From Aeromicrobium ginsengisoli (GTDB taxonomy: Bacteria > Actinomycetota > Actinomycetes > Propionibacteriales > Nocardioidaceae), in assembly GCF_004134905.2 (NCBI RefSeq), contig NZ_SDPQ02000002.1, positions 868,001 through 932,000 of the forward strand: a DNA stretch of 64,000 nt. Reading direction: 5' to 3'. Below the pieces are notes generated by a model. The model searched no databases. It was not told the DNA's origin and worked only from the letters and a program-made list of their open reading frames with translations. Positions within the stretch are counted from its first letter, which is position 1; every line of letters begins with the position of its first letter. The translations under genes and the position numbers were made by a program. Below are positions 1 through 8,326 of this stretch, piece after piece.

Positions 1-25
1 GCGCCTCATCGACAAGGCGTCCTGA
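1..25 (+). CDS. 3' end of an upstream gene, probably atpC
   Basis: Bases 2-25 read as the last codons of a gene (R-L-I-D-K-A-S, then TGA), followed immediately by the ribosome binding site of the DUF2550 gene. In actinobacteria DUF2550 usually follows atpC, the epsilon subunit of F-type ATP synthase, so that identity is inferred from neighbourhood only. Too little sequence is present to confirm the product. Confidence 0.4.
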
Positions 26-44
26 CAAACGGAGGGAGATCGTG

Positions 45-491
45 ATGCCACTGTGGATGTGGTTCGTCGACTCCCTGGTGTTCGTCTTCGCCCTGCTGGT
101 CCTGCTGATCGTCGGGCTGCTGGTGCGGCGCCGCTTCCTGGCCCGCTCCGGCGGCACGTTCGAGATGAGCGTCAACCGTTCGCCTGAGGCGCAGGCCAAG
201 GGCTGGATGCTGGGCCTCGCGGTCTACAAGGACACCGAGCTCGAGTGGTTTCGCACGTTCTCGCTCTCGCCCCGGCCGACCTTCCGCTTCACGCGCGGTG
301 ACGTGCACCTCGAGGGCCGGCGCGAACCTGTCGGCCACGAGGTCCACGCGATCCACGCCGGCCACCTGATCGTGGCGACCGAGAATGCGGCGGGAGTCCG
401 CCAGTTCGCCATGAGCGGCAACGCTTTGACCGGCCTGCTGTCGTGGCTCGAGTCGTCGCCCCCGGGCCAGCGCGTCAACAACGTGCTCTGA
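45..491 (+). CDS. DUF2550 family membrane-anchored protein
   Basis: A protein of 148 residues with one N-terminal membrane segment (about residues 3-26, rich in F, V and L) followed by a basic R-R-R motif and a soluble domain of about 110 residues. This matches the actinobacterial DUF2550 family, which typically sits between the ATP synthase operon and a cobalamin adenosyltransferase gene, as here. Its function is unknown. GGAGGG at 31-36 serves either GTG 42 or ATG 45; ATG 45 is chosen for its 8-base spacing. Confidence 0.8.
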   Translation: MPLWMWFVDSLVFVFALLVLLIVGLLVRRRFLARSGGTFEMSVNRSPEAQAKGWMLGLAVYKDTELEWFRTFSLSPRPTFRFTRGDVHLEGRREPVGHEVHAIHAGHLIVATENAAGVRQFAMSGNALTGLLSWLESSPPGQRVNNVL

Positions 492-595
492 GGCGTACGT
501 ACAGGTTCTCTCCTTGCGGTTGACGGCCCCGCGGAGCCGGGGGAGAATCGATCCAAGAGGAGCGGATCCCCGCCTCCTAAGGGAGCAGGTGCACT

Positions 596-724
596 GTGAT
601 CAAGCGTCTAGTAGCCGCAGCATTCGTGTCGGTCCTGGCAGTCGTGGGCATCGCCCCCGCCGCCAGCGCGGCCAGCGGCCACACCGGGTCGCACGTCGTT
701 CAGTACGCGATCGACTGGGACTGA
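596..724 (+). CDS. small secreted peptide (42 aa)
   Basis: A short GTG-start frame preceded by a purine-rich site (AAGGGAGCAGG, about 579-589). It encodes I-K-R-L, a hydrophobic stretch and an A-P-A-A-S-A-A-S cleavage region, then a mature part of only about 18 residues ending in Y-A-I-D-W-D. It is too short for routine ORF calling. A perfect terminator hairpin follows 16 bases after its stop. I do not recognise the peptide. The classic signal peptide, ribosome binding site and private terminator together suggest a real gene for an exported peptide. Confidence 0.55.
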   Translation: MIKRLVAAAFVSVLAVVGIAPAASAASGHTGSHVVQYAIDWD

Positions 725-740
725 CCGACTGATTCCTGAT

Positions 741-762
741 GGCACCCACCACGGTGGGTGCC
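741..762. terminator. intrinsic terminator hairpin
   Basis: Perfect 10-bp stem GGCACCCACC / GGTGGGTGCC with a 2-base AC centre (effectively a 4-6 base loop when the top opens). It lies between the small secreted peptide and the convergent cobalamin adenosyltransferase gene, so it may work in both directions. No long T-run is present, as is common in high-GC actinobacteria. Confidence 0.75.
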
Positions 763-802
763 ATTGGCATGCCCTCAGGCTGTTGGCTTCGCGCTGACGC
801 CT

Positions 803-1375
803 TCAGCGCTCACCGCCCGGGACCCAGAGCACGTCTCCGGCCTCGCGGTTGGCGTGGCGACCGAGGATGAACAGCAGGTCGCTGAGCCGGTTGAGGTACT
901 TCGCGGTCAGCACGTTCATGGTGTCGCCGTGCTCCTCGATCGCGGCCCACGCCGAACGCTCGGCCCGGCGGGTCACGGTGCAGGCGATGTGGACGGCCGC
1001 GGCCGCCGGCGTGCCGCCCCGCAGGATGAACGACCGCAGCTTGGGCAGCTGCTCGTTGTAGTGGTCGCACCAGCCCTCGAGCCGGTCGATGTAGTCCGGC
1101 TCGACTCGCAGCGGCGGGTACTCCGGGTTGTCGACGACGGGGCACGACAGGTCGGCGCCGACGTCGAACAGGTCGTTCTGCACGTGGGTCAGCACCGCGA
1201 TGACGCCATCGTCGAGCGTGCCGAGCGAGATCGCGAAGCCGATCTGGGCGTTGGCCTCGTCGACGTCGGCGTAGGCGGCGAGCCGCAGGTCGAGCTTGCT
1301 GGTCTTGCTCATGTCGCCGAGGTTCGTGGTGCCGTCGTCGCCGGTTCGCGTGTATATCCGCGTCAGATTGACCAT
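803..1375 (-). CDS. cob(I)yrinic acid a,c-diamide adenosyltransferase (PduO/MMAB type)
   Basis: A protein of 190 residues that transfers adenosyl from ATP to cob(I)alamin, making the coenzyme form used by B12 mutases. It opens with the family's ATP-binding segment (R-I-Y-T-R-T-G-D-D-G-T-T, residues 5-16) and later has R-R-A-E-R and L-N-R-L-S-D-L-L-F typical of PduO-type enzymes. The frame extends upstream, but homology begins at M-V-N-L-T, so ATG 1375 is taken. It is divergent from ethylmalonyl-CoA mutase, an adenosylcobalamin enzyme, with 80 bases between them: the pair supplies cofactor and apoenzyme together. Confidence 0.93.
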   Translation of the reverse strand: MVNLTRIYTRTGDDGTTNLGDMSKTSKLDLRLAAYADVDEANAQIGFAISLGTLDDGVIAVLTHVQNDLFDVGADLSCPVVDNPEYPPLRVEPDYIDRLEGWCDHYNEQLPKLRSFILRGGTPAAAAVHIACTVTRRAERSAWAAIEEHGDTMNVLTAKYLNRLSDLLFILGRHANREAGDVLWVPGGER

Positions 1376-1428
1376 GTGCACATCGTACGAGTGTGAGCAG
1401 GAACGCCCTCTCGAGGCAGTGACCGCAA

Positions 1429-1448
1429 AGGTTACGGGGAGGTAACCT
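1429..1448. promoter_or_regulatory. palindrome AGGTTAC-N6-GTAACCT before meaA
   Basis: Perfect 7-bp inverted repeat with a 6-base spacer, 8 bases before the meaA start and overlapping its probable ribosome binding site (GGGGAGG, 1436-1442). It contains the core TTAC-N6-GTAA, also seen at 18618-18631 and with one change at 12518-12531. The shape resembles TetR-family operators; the cognate regulator is not identifiable in the window. Confidence 0.5.
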
Positions 1449-1455
1449 GACCGAC

Positions 1456-3429
1456 ATGCCAGACAAGCCATGGGTGATGCGTACGTATGCCGGCCACAGC
1501 TCGGCGGCGGAGTCCAATGCGCTCTACCGCCTCAACCTGGCCAAGGGGCAGACCGGACTCTCGGTGGCCTTCGACCTGCCGACGCAGACCGGCTACGACC
1601 CGGACCACGAGCTGAGCAGGGGAGAGGTCGGCAAGGTCGGCGTCCCGATCCCGCACCTCGGCGCGATGCGTCAGCTGTTCCACGACATCCCGCTCGACGA
1701 GATGAACACGTCGATGACGATCAACGCCACGGCGATGTGGTTGCTCGCGATGTACCAGGTCGTCGCCGAGGAGCAGGGCGTCGACGCCGCAGCGCTGTCC
1801 GGCACGACGCAGAACGACATCATCAAGGAGTACCTGTCCCGCGGCACCTACGTCTTCGGGCCGGCGCCGTCGTTGCGCCTGACGACCGACATGATCGCCT
1901 ACACGGTCAAGCAGATCCCCAAGTGGAACCCGCTCAACATCTGCAGCTATCACCTGCAGGAAGCCGGCGCGACGCCGACGCAGGAGCTGGCGTACGCACT
2001 GACGACCGCGATCGCGGTGCTCGACGCGGTGCGTGACTCCGGCCAGGTGCCCGAGGACGAGTTCGAGCACGTCGTGGGTCGCATCTCGTTCTTCGTCAAC
2101 GCCGGCGTGCGGTTCGTCGAGGAGACCTGCAAGATGCGCGCGTTCGGCCGGCTCTGGGACGAGATCACCCGGGAGCGCTACGGCGTCCAGGACCCCAAGA
2201 TGCGCCGCTTCCGCTACGGCGTGCAGGTCAACTCGCTCGGCCTGACCGAGGCGCAGCCCGAGAACAACGTGCAGCGCATCGTGCTCGAGATGCTCGGCGT
2301 GACGCTCAGCAAGGACGCCCGCGCCCGCGCCGTGCAGCTGCCGGCATGGAACGAGGCGCTCGGCCTGCCGCGCCCGTGGGACCAGCAGTGGTCGCTGCGC
2401 CTGCAGCAGGTGCTGGCGTTCGAGTCCGACCTGCTGGAGTACGACGACATCTTCGAGGGCTCGGTCGTGATCGAGGCCAAGGTCGCCGAGCTGATCGAGG
2501 GCGCCAAGGCCGAGATCGATCGGGTCCAGGCCATGGGCGGCGCGGTCGCCGCCGTCGAGTCGGGCTACATGAAGCAGGCCATGGTGACGTCGCACTCGGA
2601 GCGACGAGCCCGCATCGAGGCCGGCGAGATGAAGGTCGTCGGCGTCAACTCCTACACCGAGACCGAGCCGTCGCCCCTCACCGCTGATCTCGACACCGCG
2701 ATCATGACCGCCGACCCCGAGGCCGAGGCCAACGCGATCGCCGACGTCAAGGCGTGGCGCGAGCAGCGCGACCAGGCGGCCGTCGACGAGGCGCTCAACC
2801 GGCTGCAGCGCGAGGCCAAATCAGACACCAACCTCATGGAGGCGACGCTCGAGGCCGTGCGCGCCGGCGCCACCGTCGGCGAGTGGGCCGGCGCGTTGCG
2901 TGAGGTGTTCGGCGAGTACCGCGCACCCACGGGCGTCAGCGGCTCCGGGAGCGTCGCCGAGGCGGGCGCGGAGCTGTCAGCCGTACGCGAGAAGGTCCGC
3001 AGCACGGGGGAGGAGCTCGGCACCCGGCTGCGCCTGCTCGTCGGCAAGCCGGGGCTCGACGGGCACTCCAACGGCGCTGAGCAGATCGCCGTGCGCGCTC
3101 GCGACGCCGGGTTCGAGGTCATCTATCAGGGCATCCGCCTGACGCCGGCGCAGATCGTCGCCGCAGCGGTCGCCGAGGACGTGCACTGCATCGGCCTGTC
3201 GATCCTGTCGGGATCCCACATGGAGCTCGTCCCCGACGTGCAGAAGGCCATGGTCGAGTCCGGTATCGGCGATGTGCCGCTGATCGTCGGCGGCATCATC
3301 CCCGAGTCGGACGCCCGCAAGATGGAGGCCGCCGGCGTCGCCGCGGTGTTCACGCCCAAGGACTTCGGCATGACCGCGATCATGGACCGCATCGTCGACG
3401 AGATCCGCAAGGCCAACGACCTGAGCTGA
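1456..3429 (+). CDS. meaA: ethylmalonyl-CoA mutase (MeaA/Ecm)
   Basis: Adenosylcobalamin-dependent acyl-CoA mutase of 657 residues that converts ethylmalonyl-CoA to methylsuccinyl-CoA in the ethylmalonyl-CoA pathway. The catalytic TIM-barrel domain comes first (residues ~5-480; Y-R-L-N-L-A-K-G-Q-T-G-L-S-V-A-F near the start). A C-terminal B12 domain carries the D535-G-H537-S-N-G signature, with later L-S-I-L-S-G-S-H and G-G-I-I-P motifs. The single chain without a MutA-like partner and the length fit Ecm better than methylmalonyl-CoA mutase (~730 residues) or isobutyryl-CoA mutase (split chains). Ccr, epimerase and MeaB in the same window support the assignment. A 12-bp terminator directly follows the stop. 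Confidence 0.88.
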   Translation: MPDKPWVMRTYAGHSSAAESNALYRLNLAKGQTGLSVAFDLPTQTGYDPDHELSRGEVGKVGVPIPHLGAMRQLFHDIPLDEMNTSMTINATAMWLLAMYQVVAEEQGVDAAALSGTTQNDIIKEYLSRGTYVFGPAPSLRLTTDMIAYTVKQIPKWNPLNICSYHLQEAGATPTQELAYALTTAIAVLDAVRDSGQVPEDEFEHVVGRISFFVNAGVRFVEETCKMRAFGRLWDEITRERYGVQDPKMRRFRYGVQVNSLGLTEAQPENNVQRIVLEMLGVTLSKDARARAVQLPAWNEALGLPRPWDQQWSLRLQQVLAFESDLLEYDDIFEGSVVIEAKVAELIEGAKAEIDRVQAMGGAVAAVESGYMKQAMVTSHSERRARIEAGEMKVVGVNSYTETEPSPLTADLDTAIMTADPEAEANAIADVKAWREQRDQAAVDEALNRLQREAKSDTNLMEATLEAVRAGATVGEWAGALREVFGEYRAPTGVSGSGSVAEAGAELSAVREKVRSTGEELGTRLRLLVGKPGLDGHSNGAEQIAVRARDAGFEVIYQGIRLTPAQIVAAAVAEDVHCIGLSILSGSHMELVPDVQKAMVESGIGDVPLIVGGIIPESDARKMEAAGVAAVFTPKDFGMTAIMDRIVDEIRKANDLS

Positions 3430-3457
3430 CGGTTTACCAGGAGAACCTGGTAAACCG
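3430..3457. terminator. bidirectional terminator hairpin
   Basis: Perfect 12-bp stem (CGGTTTACCAGG / CCTGGTAAACCG) with an AGAA loop, beginning at the base after the meaA stop. It ends 9 bases before the stop of the convergent isocitrate lyase-family gene, so it can serve both genes. Confidence 0.85.
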
Positions 3458-3466
3458 CCGCTGCGG

Positions 3467-4243
3467 TCAGTTGAGGACGCGGAAGTCGGCCGGCAGTCCG
3501 CCGCCCGCGACGATGTCGGTCGTCAGGTCCTGCAGCGCCATGAGGGCCACCGACTGGCTGAACGGTCCGAACGAGACCCGGGCGACGCCGAGCTCCTCCA
3601 TGCGGGCCAGCGGCACCGAGCCGGGCGCGCCGATCAGGGTCAGCTTCTGCGGGCCCCACGCGTCGACGAACGCCTTGATGTCGTCCTCGGACACCTTGCC
3701 GGGCACGAACACGACGGGAGCACCGGTCGCGAGGTAGGCGCGGCCACGCTCGATGGCGTCGGCCAGCACCTCGTCGTGCGGCTTGTCACCGGCCTTGATG
3801 AAGGCGTCGGTGCGCGCGTTGAGCACGAAGTCGATGCCCTCCTGCTGCGCGGCGTCGAGCACGGCCTCGACCGCGTTGACCGCCTCGTTGATGGGCTTCA
3901 TCTGGTCCTCGAGGTTGCAGCCGACGACGCCGACGCCGATGGCCCGCAGCGTGGTCTCGCGGGGGTTGCCGTAACCCGCCTCGAGGTCGGCCGTCACGGG
4001 CAGGTCGGTCGCCGCGACGATGCCGCCGACGGCCTCGATCATGAGCTCGACGGGGATGTTCTCACCGTCGGCGTAGCCGTACGCCGCGGCGATCGAGTGG
4101 CTCGCCGTGGCCAGGGCGGTGACGCCCTCGACCTCGGAGACGACACGGGCGCTGATGGCATCCCACACGTTGACGACCTTGAGCAGCTTGGGGTCGGAGT
4201 GCAGGGCGAGGAGGGTCTGGGCCTGGTTTGCGAGTTCGGTCAT
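3467..4243 (-). CDS. isocitrate lyase/PEP mutase family protein
   Basis: A 258-residue TIM-barrel enzyme of the isocitrate lyase/phosphoenolpyruvate mutase superfamily, which makes or breaks C-C or P-C bonds next to a carboxylate. Recognisable elements are N-V-W-D-A-I-S-A near residue 25, T-A-D-L-E-A-G-Y-G near 80, the Mg-binding N-L-E-D-Q, and L-N-A-R-T-D-A. The K-K-C-G-H loop of true isocitrate lyase is absent, so the substrate is not isocitrate with any certainty; oxaloacetate decarboxylase or 2-methylisocitrate lyase-like roles are alternatives. The start is ATG 4243, where homology begins. It converges on meaA. Confidence 0.8.
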   Translation of the reverse strand: MTELANQAQTLLALHSDPKLLKVVNVWDAISARVVSEVEGVTALATASHSIAAAYGYADGENIPVELMIEAVGGIVAATDLPVTADLEAGYGNPRETTLRAIGVGVVGCNLEDQMKPINEAVNAVEAVLDAAQQEGIDFVLNARTDAFIKAGDKPHDEVLADAIERGRAYLATGAPVVFVPGKVSEDDIKAFVDAWGPQKLTLIGAPGSVPLARMEELGVARVSFGPFSQSVALMALQDLTTDIVAGGGLPADFRVLN

Positions 4244-4287
4244 GACGACAACCGTACGACCCGGTCCCTCCTCGCCCGCAGCGGGAA

Positions 4288-6711
4288 TCAGTCGGCGACC
4301 AGACCGGCAGCCGGTGCGATCCGCGCGGCCTGCCGCGCCGGCAGCACGCACGCGACGAGCCCGGCGCCGACGGCGACCAGGAAGATCGCGCCGACCTGGA
4401 CCCACGGCACGCTGAGGTCGGGCGCCGAGTCGAAGACGCCGTCCGACAACGTCTTGACGCCGAACCACGCGTACAGCGTGCCGAGCCCGATCCCGAGGAC
4501 GGCCGAGACACCAGCCATCAGCAGGGCCTCGATCGCCAGCATCGCTCGCAGCCCCGACCGCTCCAGTCCCATCGCTCGCAGCAGGGAGTTCTCACGTACG
4601 CGTTCGAGCACCGAGAGGCTCAGTGTGTTGCTGACCCCGATCAGCGCAATCAGCACGGCGATCGCCAGGAACCCCACGGTGATGGCGAGCACGATGGCGA
4701 GGAGCTTGAGGATGTCCGCGCGCTCGGACAAGCCGCCGCTGAGGTCGAGGTTCGACTCCTTCGCGATTGACGCGACATCGGAGGCGACTGCCCCGGCGTC
4801 GGCGCCGTCGGCAGCTCGGACCCAGACCGCGCGAGGTGCGGTCGCCACGCCCATGGCGTCGAGCGTCGCTCGGCTGACGATCGCAGCATCACCGATCCCG
4901 GCCGCGTACCGCACGGAGAGCTTGCGGACGGTGCCGCCGGCCTTGACCGCCACGGTTTCGCCGGACGCCTCGGTGCCGGTGTCACCCGAGATCATGATGT
5001 CGTGAGGGCCGAGGTGACGCAGCACGTTCCCGCGTACGAGTGCGCGCGTCGCGTTGTCGACGCCGAGGATCGTCATCTTCTGATCACCCACGCGTGCCTC
5101 GACGCCGGGCAGCTGGACCGCCTGCTTGACTCCGTCGACGGCGGCGAGCTTCGCACCGATGCCCTGAGGCAGGGCGCCCTTCGCGGACGCGGCGATCAGG
5201 TCGATCGGGTGGTTCTCGTCGAGCGACGTGTTGACCTTGTGGGAGATCGACGCGGAGCCGACCACGACCGCGGTGATCAGCGTGACACCGATCAGCAGCG
5301 CGGCGGACGTGGCAGCGGTACGTCGTGGGTTGCGCATCGAGTTGCCGTGCGCGAGGCGCCCCGGCACTCCCGCTCGTCGCGCCAACGGACCGACGAGGCG
5401 TATCGCCACTGGCACCAGCACAGGTGTCAACAGCAGCACGCCGATGAACGAGAGCATCCCACCGATGAGACCGGCGACGAGCACGCTCTGCAGGCCGACC
5501 AGCAGACCGGCCGCGCCGGCCAGCAGGAAGCCGGTCGCCGTGACGAGCCGCAGCGTTCCGGCCCGCGTGCGTACCTGGACCGCCTCCTGGGGCTGGAGGG
5601 CCGCCAGCGGTGACTGTGCACCGGCTCGCCTGGCTGGGACGTACGACGCAGCGACCGTGACGGCAATGCCCAGCAGGACGGGCAGCAGCACGCTGCCCAT
5701 GGTGAGCGACGCCCCGCCCATCGGCGTCGACGGCGACCAGTGCCCGATCGCCGCCTTGCCGCCGAGGGCGATCAGGTAGCCGAGCACCACCCCCGCCGCC
5801 GCGCCGACCGCACCGATCACGAGTCCTTCGACCACGACGGACCGGGCGACCTGCGCACGCACGGCGCCCACGCAGCGCAGCAGCGCCAGGTCGCGGGCGC
5901 GCTGGGCGAGCAGGATCGTGAACGTGTTGGCGATGACCAGTGCCCCGACGAACAGGGAGATGGCCGCGAACACGAGGATCAGCTTCTGGAAGACGTCGAT
6001 GCCGTTCGTCGCCTGCAGGCGGAGCGTGCGCTCGTACGCGTCGGCGGTGGCGACCTTGACGCCGCTGGTGGCCCGATCGAGCCGCGAGGCGACGGCGCTC
6101 GGATCGCCGGAGACCGCGAACACCTCGTCGACCGGCGCTCCGATGTCACCGAGACCGGGGAACACGCGCTCGGGCACGTAGAGCACCGAACGGAGCGGGC
6201 CGTCCTGGTCGTCGACGATGCCGGTCACGGTGAACGCGCGTGGCTTCGTTCCGGCGTCGATGGACAGCGAGTCGCCCAGACGGACATGATGCCGCCGCGC
6301 CCACGACGACGAGATGGCGATCTCGGCATCGGCGGTCGGCAGGCGTCCTGAACGGGTCTCCTGCCAGCGCAGGTGCCGGTCGGTCGCGACGCTGCCGAGT
6401 GACACCATCTGCGACCCGCGGGACAGGGTCGCCTCGGCCCAACCGCGCCAGTTGACCGCGGCGGCGGTGACGTCCGGGTCCGCGAGCGCACGCGTACGCA
6501 GCTCGCCGTACTGGCGCGGCCCCGTGGCGTCGGTGGCGGCGACATCCGCCCCAAGGTACTGCTTGCCGACGGTCTCGTTGGCGCCCTCGCGGGCGGCCGC
6601 GCTCAGCGTGTTGATCGCGACGATGAAGCCGGTCGCGATGAGGACGGCGACGAACGCCGCGACGTAGCGTCGGGCGTACGTCCGCATCGAGGCGAGGATG
6701 ACGCTGCGCAC
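4288..6711 (-). CDS. ABC transporter permease, FtsX/MacB type
   Basis: An 807-residue permease with an N-terminal membrane segment (about residues 15-37), a large extracytoplasmic domain, and two FtsX-like four-helix membrane blocks (about 245-470 and 680-805). The G-V-S-N-T-L-S-L-S-V-L-E-R-V-R-E motif near 695 and A-L-L-R-C-V-G-A near 275 are typical coupling-region sequences. Proteins of this layout work as mechanotransmission exporters of lipids, peptides or antibiotics. It starts with GTG, 3 bases after the stop of its ATPase partner, so the two form an operon. The substrate cannot be read from the sequence. Confidence 0.88.
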   Translation of the reverse strand: MRSVILASMRTYARRYVAAFVAVLIATGFIVAINTLSAAAREGANETVGKQYLGADVAATDATGPRQYGELRTRALADPDVTAAAVNWRGWAEATLSRGSQMVSLGSVATDRHLRWQETRSGRLPTADAEIAISSSWARRHHVRLGDSLSIDAGTKPRAFTVTGIVDDQDGPLRSVLYVPERVFPGLGDIGAPVDEVFAVSGDPSAVASRLDRATSGVKVATADAYERTLRLQATNGIDVFQKLILVFAAISLFVGALVIANTFTILLAQRARDLALLRCVGAVRAQVARSVVVEGLVIGAVGAAAGVVLGYLIALGGKAAIGHWSPSTPMGGASLTMGSVLLPVLLGIAVTVAASYVPARRAGAQSPLAALQPQEAVQVRTRAGTLRLVTATGFLLAGAAGLLVGLQSVLVAGLIGGMLSFIGVLLLTPVLVPVAIRLVGPLARRAGVPGRLAHGNSMRNPRRTAATSAALLIGVTLITAVVVGSASISHKVNTSLDENHPIDLIAASAKGALPQGIGAKLAAVDGVKQAVQLPGVEARVGDQKMTILGVDNATRALVRGNVLRHLGPHDIMISGDTGTEASGETVAVKAGGTVRKLSVRYAAGIGDAAIVSRATLDAMGVATAPRAVWVRAADGADAGAVASDVASIAKESNLDLSGGLSERADILKLLAIVLAITVGFLAIAVLIALIGVSNTLSLSVLERVRENSLLRAMGLERSGLRAMLAIEALLMAGVSAVLGIGLGTLYAWFGVKTLSDGVFDSAPDLSVPWVQVGAIFLVAVGAGLVACVLPARQAARIAPAAGLVAD

Positions 6712-6714
6712 GGC

Positions 6715-7470
6715 TCAGCCACCGATCCGGCGCAGGGCGTCGAGGATGCTGTCCTGCGTCGGGTTGTCGATCTGCGTGGCGACGCGGCCGTCGGCGATCA
6801 GCACGACCCGGTCCGCGTATGCCGCAGCGGACGGCTCGTGCGTGACCATGACGGTCGTCTGCCCGAGCTCGCGCACCGAGCGGCGCAGGAATCCCAAGAC
6901 CTCGGCGCTCGAGCGGCTGTCGAGGTTGCCGGTCGGCTCGTCGGCGAACACGATCGTCGGCCGGCTCATCAGCGCGCGGGCGATCGCGACGCGTTGCTGC
7001 TGCCCGCCCGACAGCTGGCTCGGCCGGTGGCCGAGGCGTTCGCCGAGTCCCAGCACCTCGATGAGCTCGTCGAACCACGTCCAGTCCGGGTCGAGGCCGG
7101 CGAGGTCCAGCGGCAGCAGGATGTTCTGCTTGGCGGTCAGCATCGGCAGCAGGTTGAACGCCTGGAAGACGAAGCCGACGTGGCGACGGCGGAAGCGCGT
7201 GAGCTCGTTGTCGGAGAGCGAGCTGAGCGTGAGGTTGCCGACCTGCACCTCGCCCGAGGTGGCCTGGTCCAGACCGGCCAGGCAGTGCATCAGCGTCGAC
7301 TTGCCCGAGCCCGAGGGCCCCATGATCGCGGTGAACCTGGCGGTCTCGATTGTCAGGTCGACGCCGGCGAGCGCGTGCACCTGGGCCTCTCCGCTGCCGT
7401 ACGTCTTGGTGAGCCCGGCCGCTCGTGCGGCGATCGCGGGGATCGTGGTGGGTGGGTCGAGGACCGTCAT
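6715..7470 (-). CDS. ABC transporter ATP-binding protein (LolD/MacB-like)
   Basis: A 251-residue ATPase that powers the downstream FtsX-type permease. It has Walker A (G-P-S-G-S-G-K-S-T), a Q-loop (F-V-F-Q-A-F), the signature L-S-G-G-Q-Q-Q-R, Walker B (I-V-F-A-D-E-P) and the switch histidine (V-T-H-E). AGGAG lies just upstream of ATG 7470. An 8-bp inverted repeat at 7482-7510 overlaps the leader. A response regulator and sensor kinase are encoded upstream on the same strand, an arrangement common for stress-induced peptide or antibiotic efflux systems. Confidence 0.93.
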   Translation of the reverse strand: MTVLDPPTTIPAIAARAAGLTKTYGSGEAQVHALAGVDLTIETARFTAIMGPSGSGKSTLMHCLAGLDQATSGEVQVGNLTLSSLSDNELTRFRRRHVGFVFQAFNLLPMLTAKQNILLPLDLAGLDPDWTWFDELIEVLGLGERLGHRPSQLSGGQQQRVAIARALMSRPTIVFADEPTGNLDSRSSAEVLGFLRRSVRELGQTTVMVTHEPSAAAYADRVVLIADGRVATQIDNPTQDSILDALRRIGG

Positions 7471-7481
7471 GCCGTGCTCCT

Positions 7482-7510
7482 GTGGTGAGTCGTGTTGGTG
7501 TGCTCACCAC
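7482..7510. promoter_or_regulatory. inverted repeat in the ABC-operon leader
   Basis: Perfect arms GTGGTGAG (7482-7489) and CTCACCAC (7503-7510) with a 13-base spacer, just upstream of the ribosome binding site of the ABC ATPase. It could be an operator for the neighbouring response regulator or a leader hairpin; the sequence alone does not decide. Confidence 0.35.
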
Positions 7511-7587
7511 GCTAGGAACTGTCGTCCTGCGAATCGTCAGTCCGCGGACGCGCCCTGCGCGCCCCGGTCTCATACCCGGGTCGTACG

Positions 7588-8250
7588 TCAGCGGTCGCCC
7601 GGGCTGACCAGTCCGGACTCGTAGCCCAGCACGACGAGCTGGACGCGGTCGCGCGACCCGGTCTTGGCGAGGATGCGTCCGACGTGCGTCTTGACCGTCG
7701 CCTCGGCCAGTAACAGGCCGGTCGCGATCTCAGTGTTCGACCGTCCGCTCGCGATCAGCTCGAGCACCTCCCGCTCACGGGCGGTGAGTGAGGCGAGCCG
7801 GTCGTCATCGTCGGGGTTGGGTGCCTGGGAGGCGTCGAGGAAGCGCTCGAGCATGCGTCGAGTGACGCTCGGCGCGACCACGGCGTCGCCATCATGCACG
7901 TCCCGGATGGCGCCCAAGAGCGTCTCGGGCTGGGCATCCTTGAGCAGGAACGCCGACGCCCCGGCGCGCAGCGCGTTGTAGACGTACTCGTCGAGGTCGA
8001 ACGTCGTGAGCACCACGACGCGCGGCCGCTCTGACCTCGCCGCGAGGACGCGCGTGGCCTCGACACCGTCCATGCGTGGCATACGTACGTCCATCAGCAC
8101 GATGTCGGCGGATGTCACGCTGAGCAGCTCGACCGCTTCGGCTCCGTTGCCGGCCTCGCCGACGACCGTCATGTCGTCCTGCGACTCGATCAGCATGCGG
8201 AACCCGGCGCGAACGAGCTGCTGGTCGTCGACCAGGAACACCCGGATCAT
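7588..8250 (-). CDS. NarL/LuxR-type response regulator
   Basis: A two-component response regulator of 220 residues. It has a receiver domain with acidic pair D8-D9, phospho-acceptor D54 in V-L-M-D-V-R-M-P and the conserved K in F-L-L-K-D, then a LuxR-type helix-turn-helix (L-T-A-R-E-R-E-V-L-E-L-I to K-T-H-V-G-R-I-L). The start is taken at M-I-R-V-F-L-V-D-D (ATG 8250); an upstream in-frame ATG at 8280 would add ten unconserved residues. No convincing Shine-Dalgarno precedes either start, and a 17-bp inverted repeat spans the region. It pairs with the histidine kinase upstream and probably controls the ABC exporter downstream. Confidence 0.92.
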   Translation of the reverse strand: MIRVFLVDDQQLVRAGFRMLIESQDDMTVVGEAGNGAEAVELLSVTSADIVLMDVRMPRMDGVEATRVLAARSERPRVVVLTTFDLDEYVYNALRAGASAFLLKDAQPETLLGAIRDVHDGDAVVAPSVTRRMLERFLDASQAPNPDDDDRLASLTAREREVLELIASGRSNTEIATGLLLAEATVKTHVGRILAKTGSRDRVQLVVLGYESGLVSPGDR

Positions 8251-8294
8251 GCCGCCACGTCCATGCAGAACCCACGACATGGACGTGGCGGCAT
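8249..8294. repeat. 17-bp perfect inverted repeat at the response-regulator start
   Basis: Arms ATGCCGCCACGTCCATG (8249-8265) and CATGGACGTGGCGGCAT (8278-8294) with a 12-base loop. In the minus-strand transcript this hairpin lies between the kinase stop and the regulator, and its last bases include the regulator's start codon (8250-8248). It could hide the regulator's translation start or be a processing site. It is not explained by coding. Confidence 0.8.
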
Positions 8295-8326
8295 GAGCGC
8301 GTCATGGTGCCCTCGCTGGCGCTCGA

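Noticed and set aside
1376..1455. Cobalamin riboswitch between the adenosyltransferase and meaA
   Set aside because: Only 80 bases separate the starts and no B12-box-like sequence is visible; too short for the fold.
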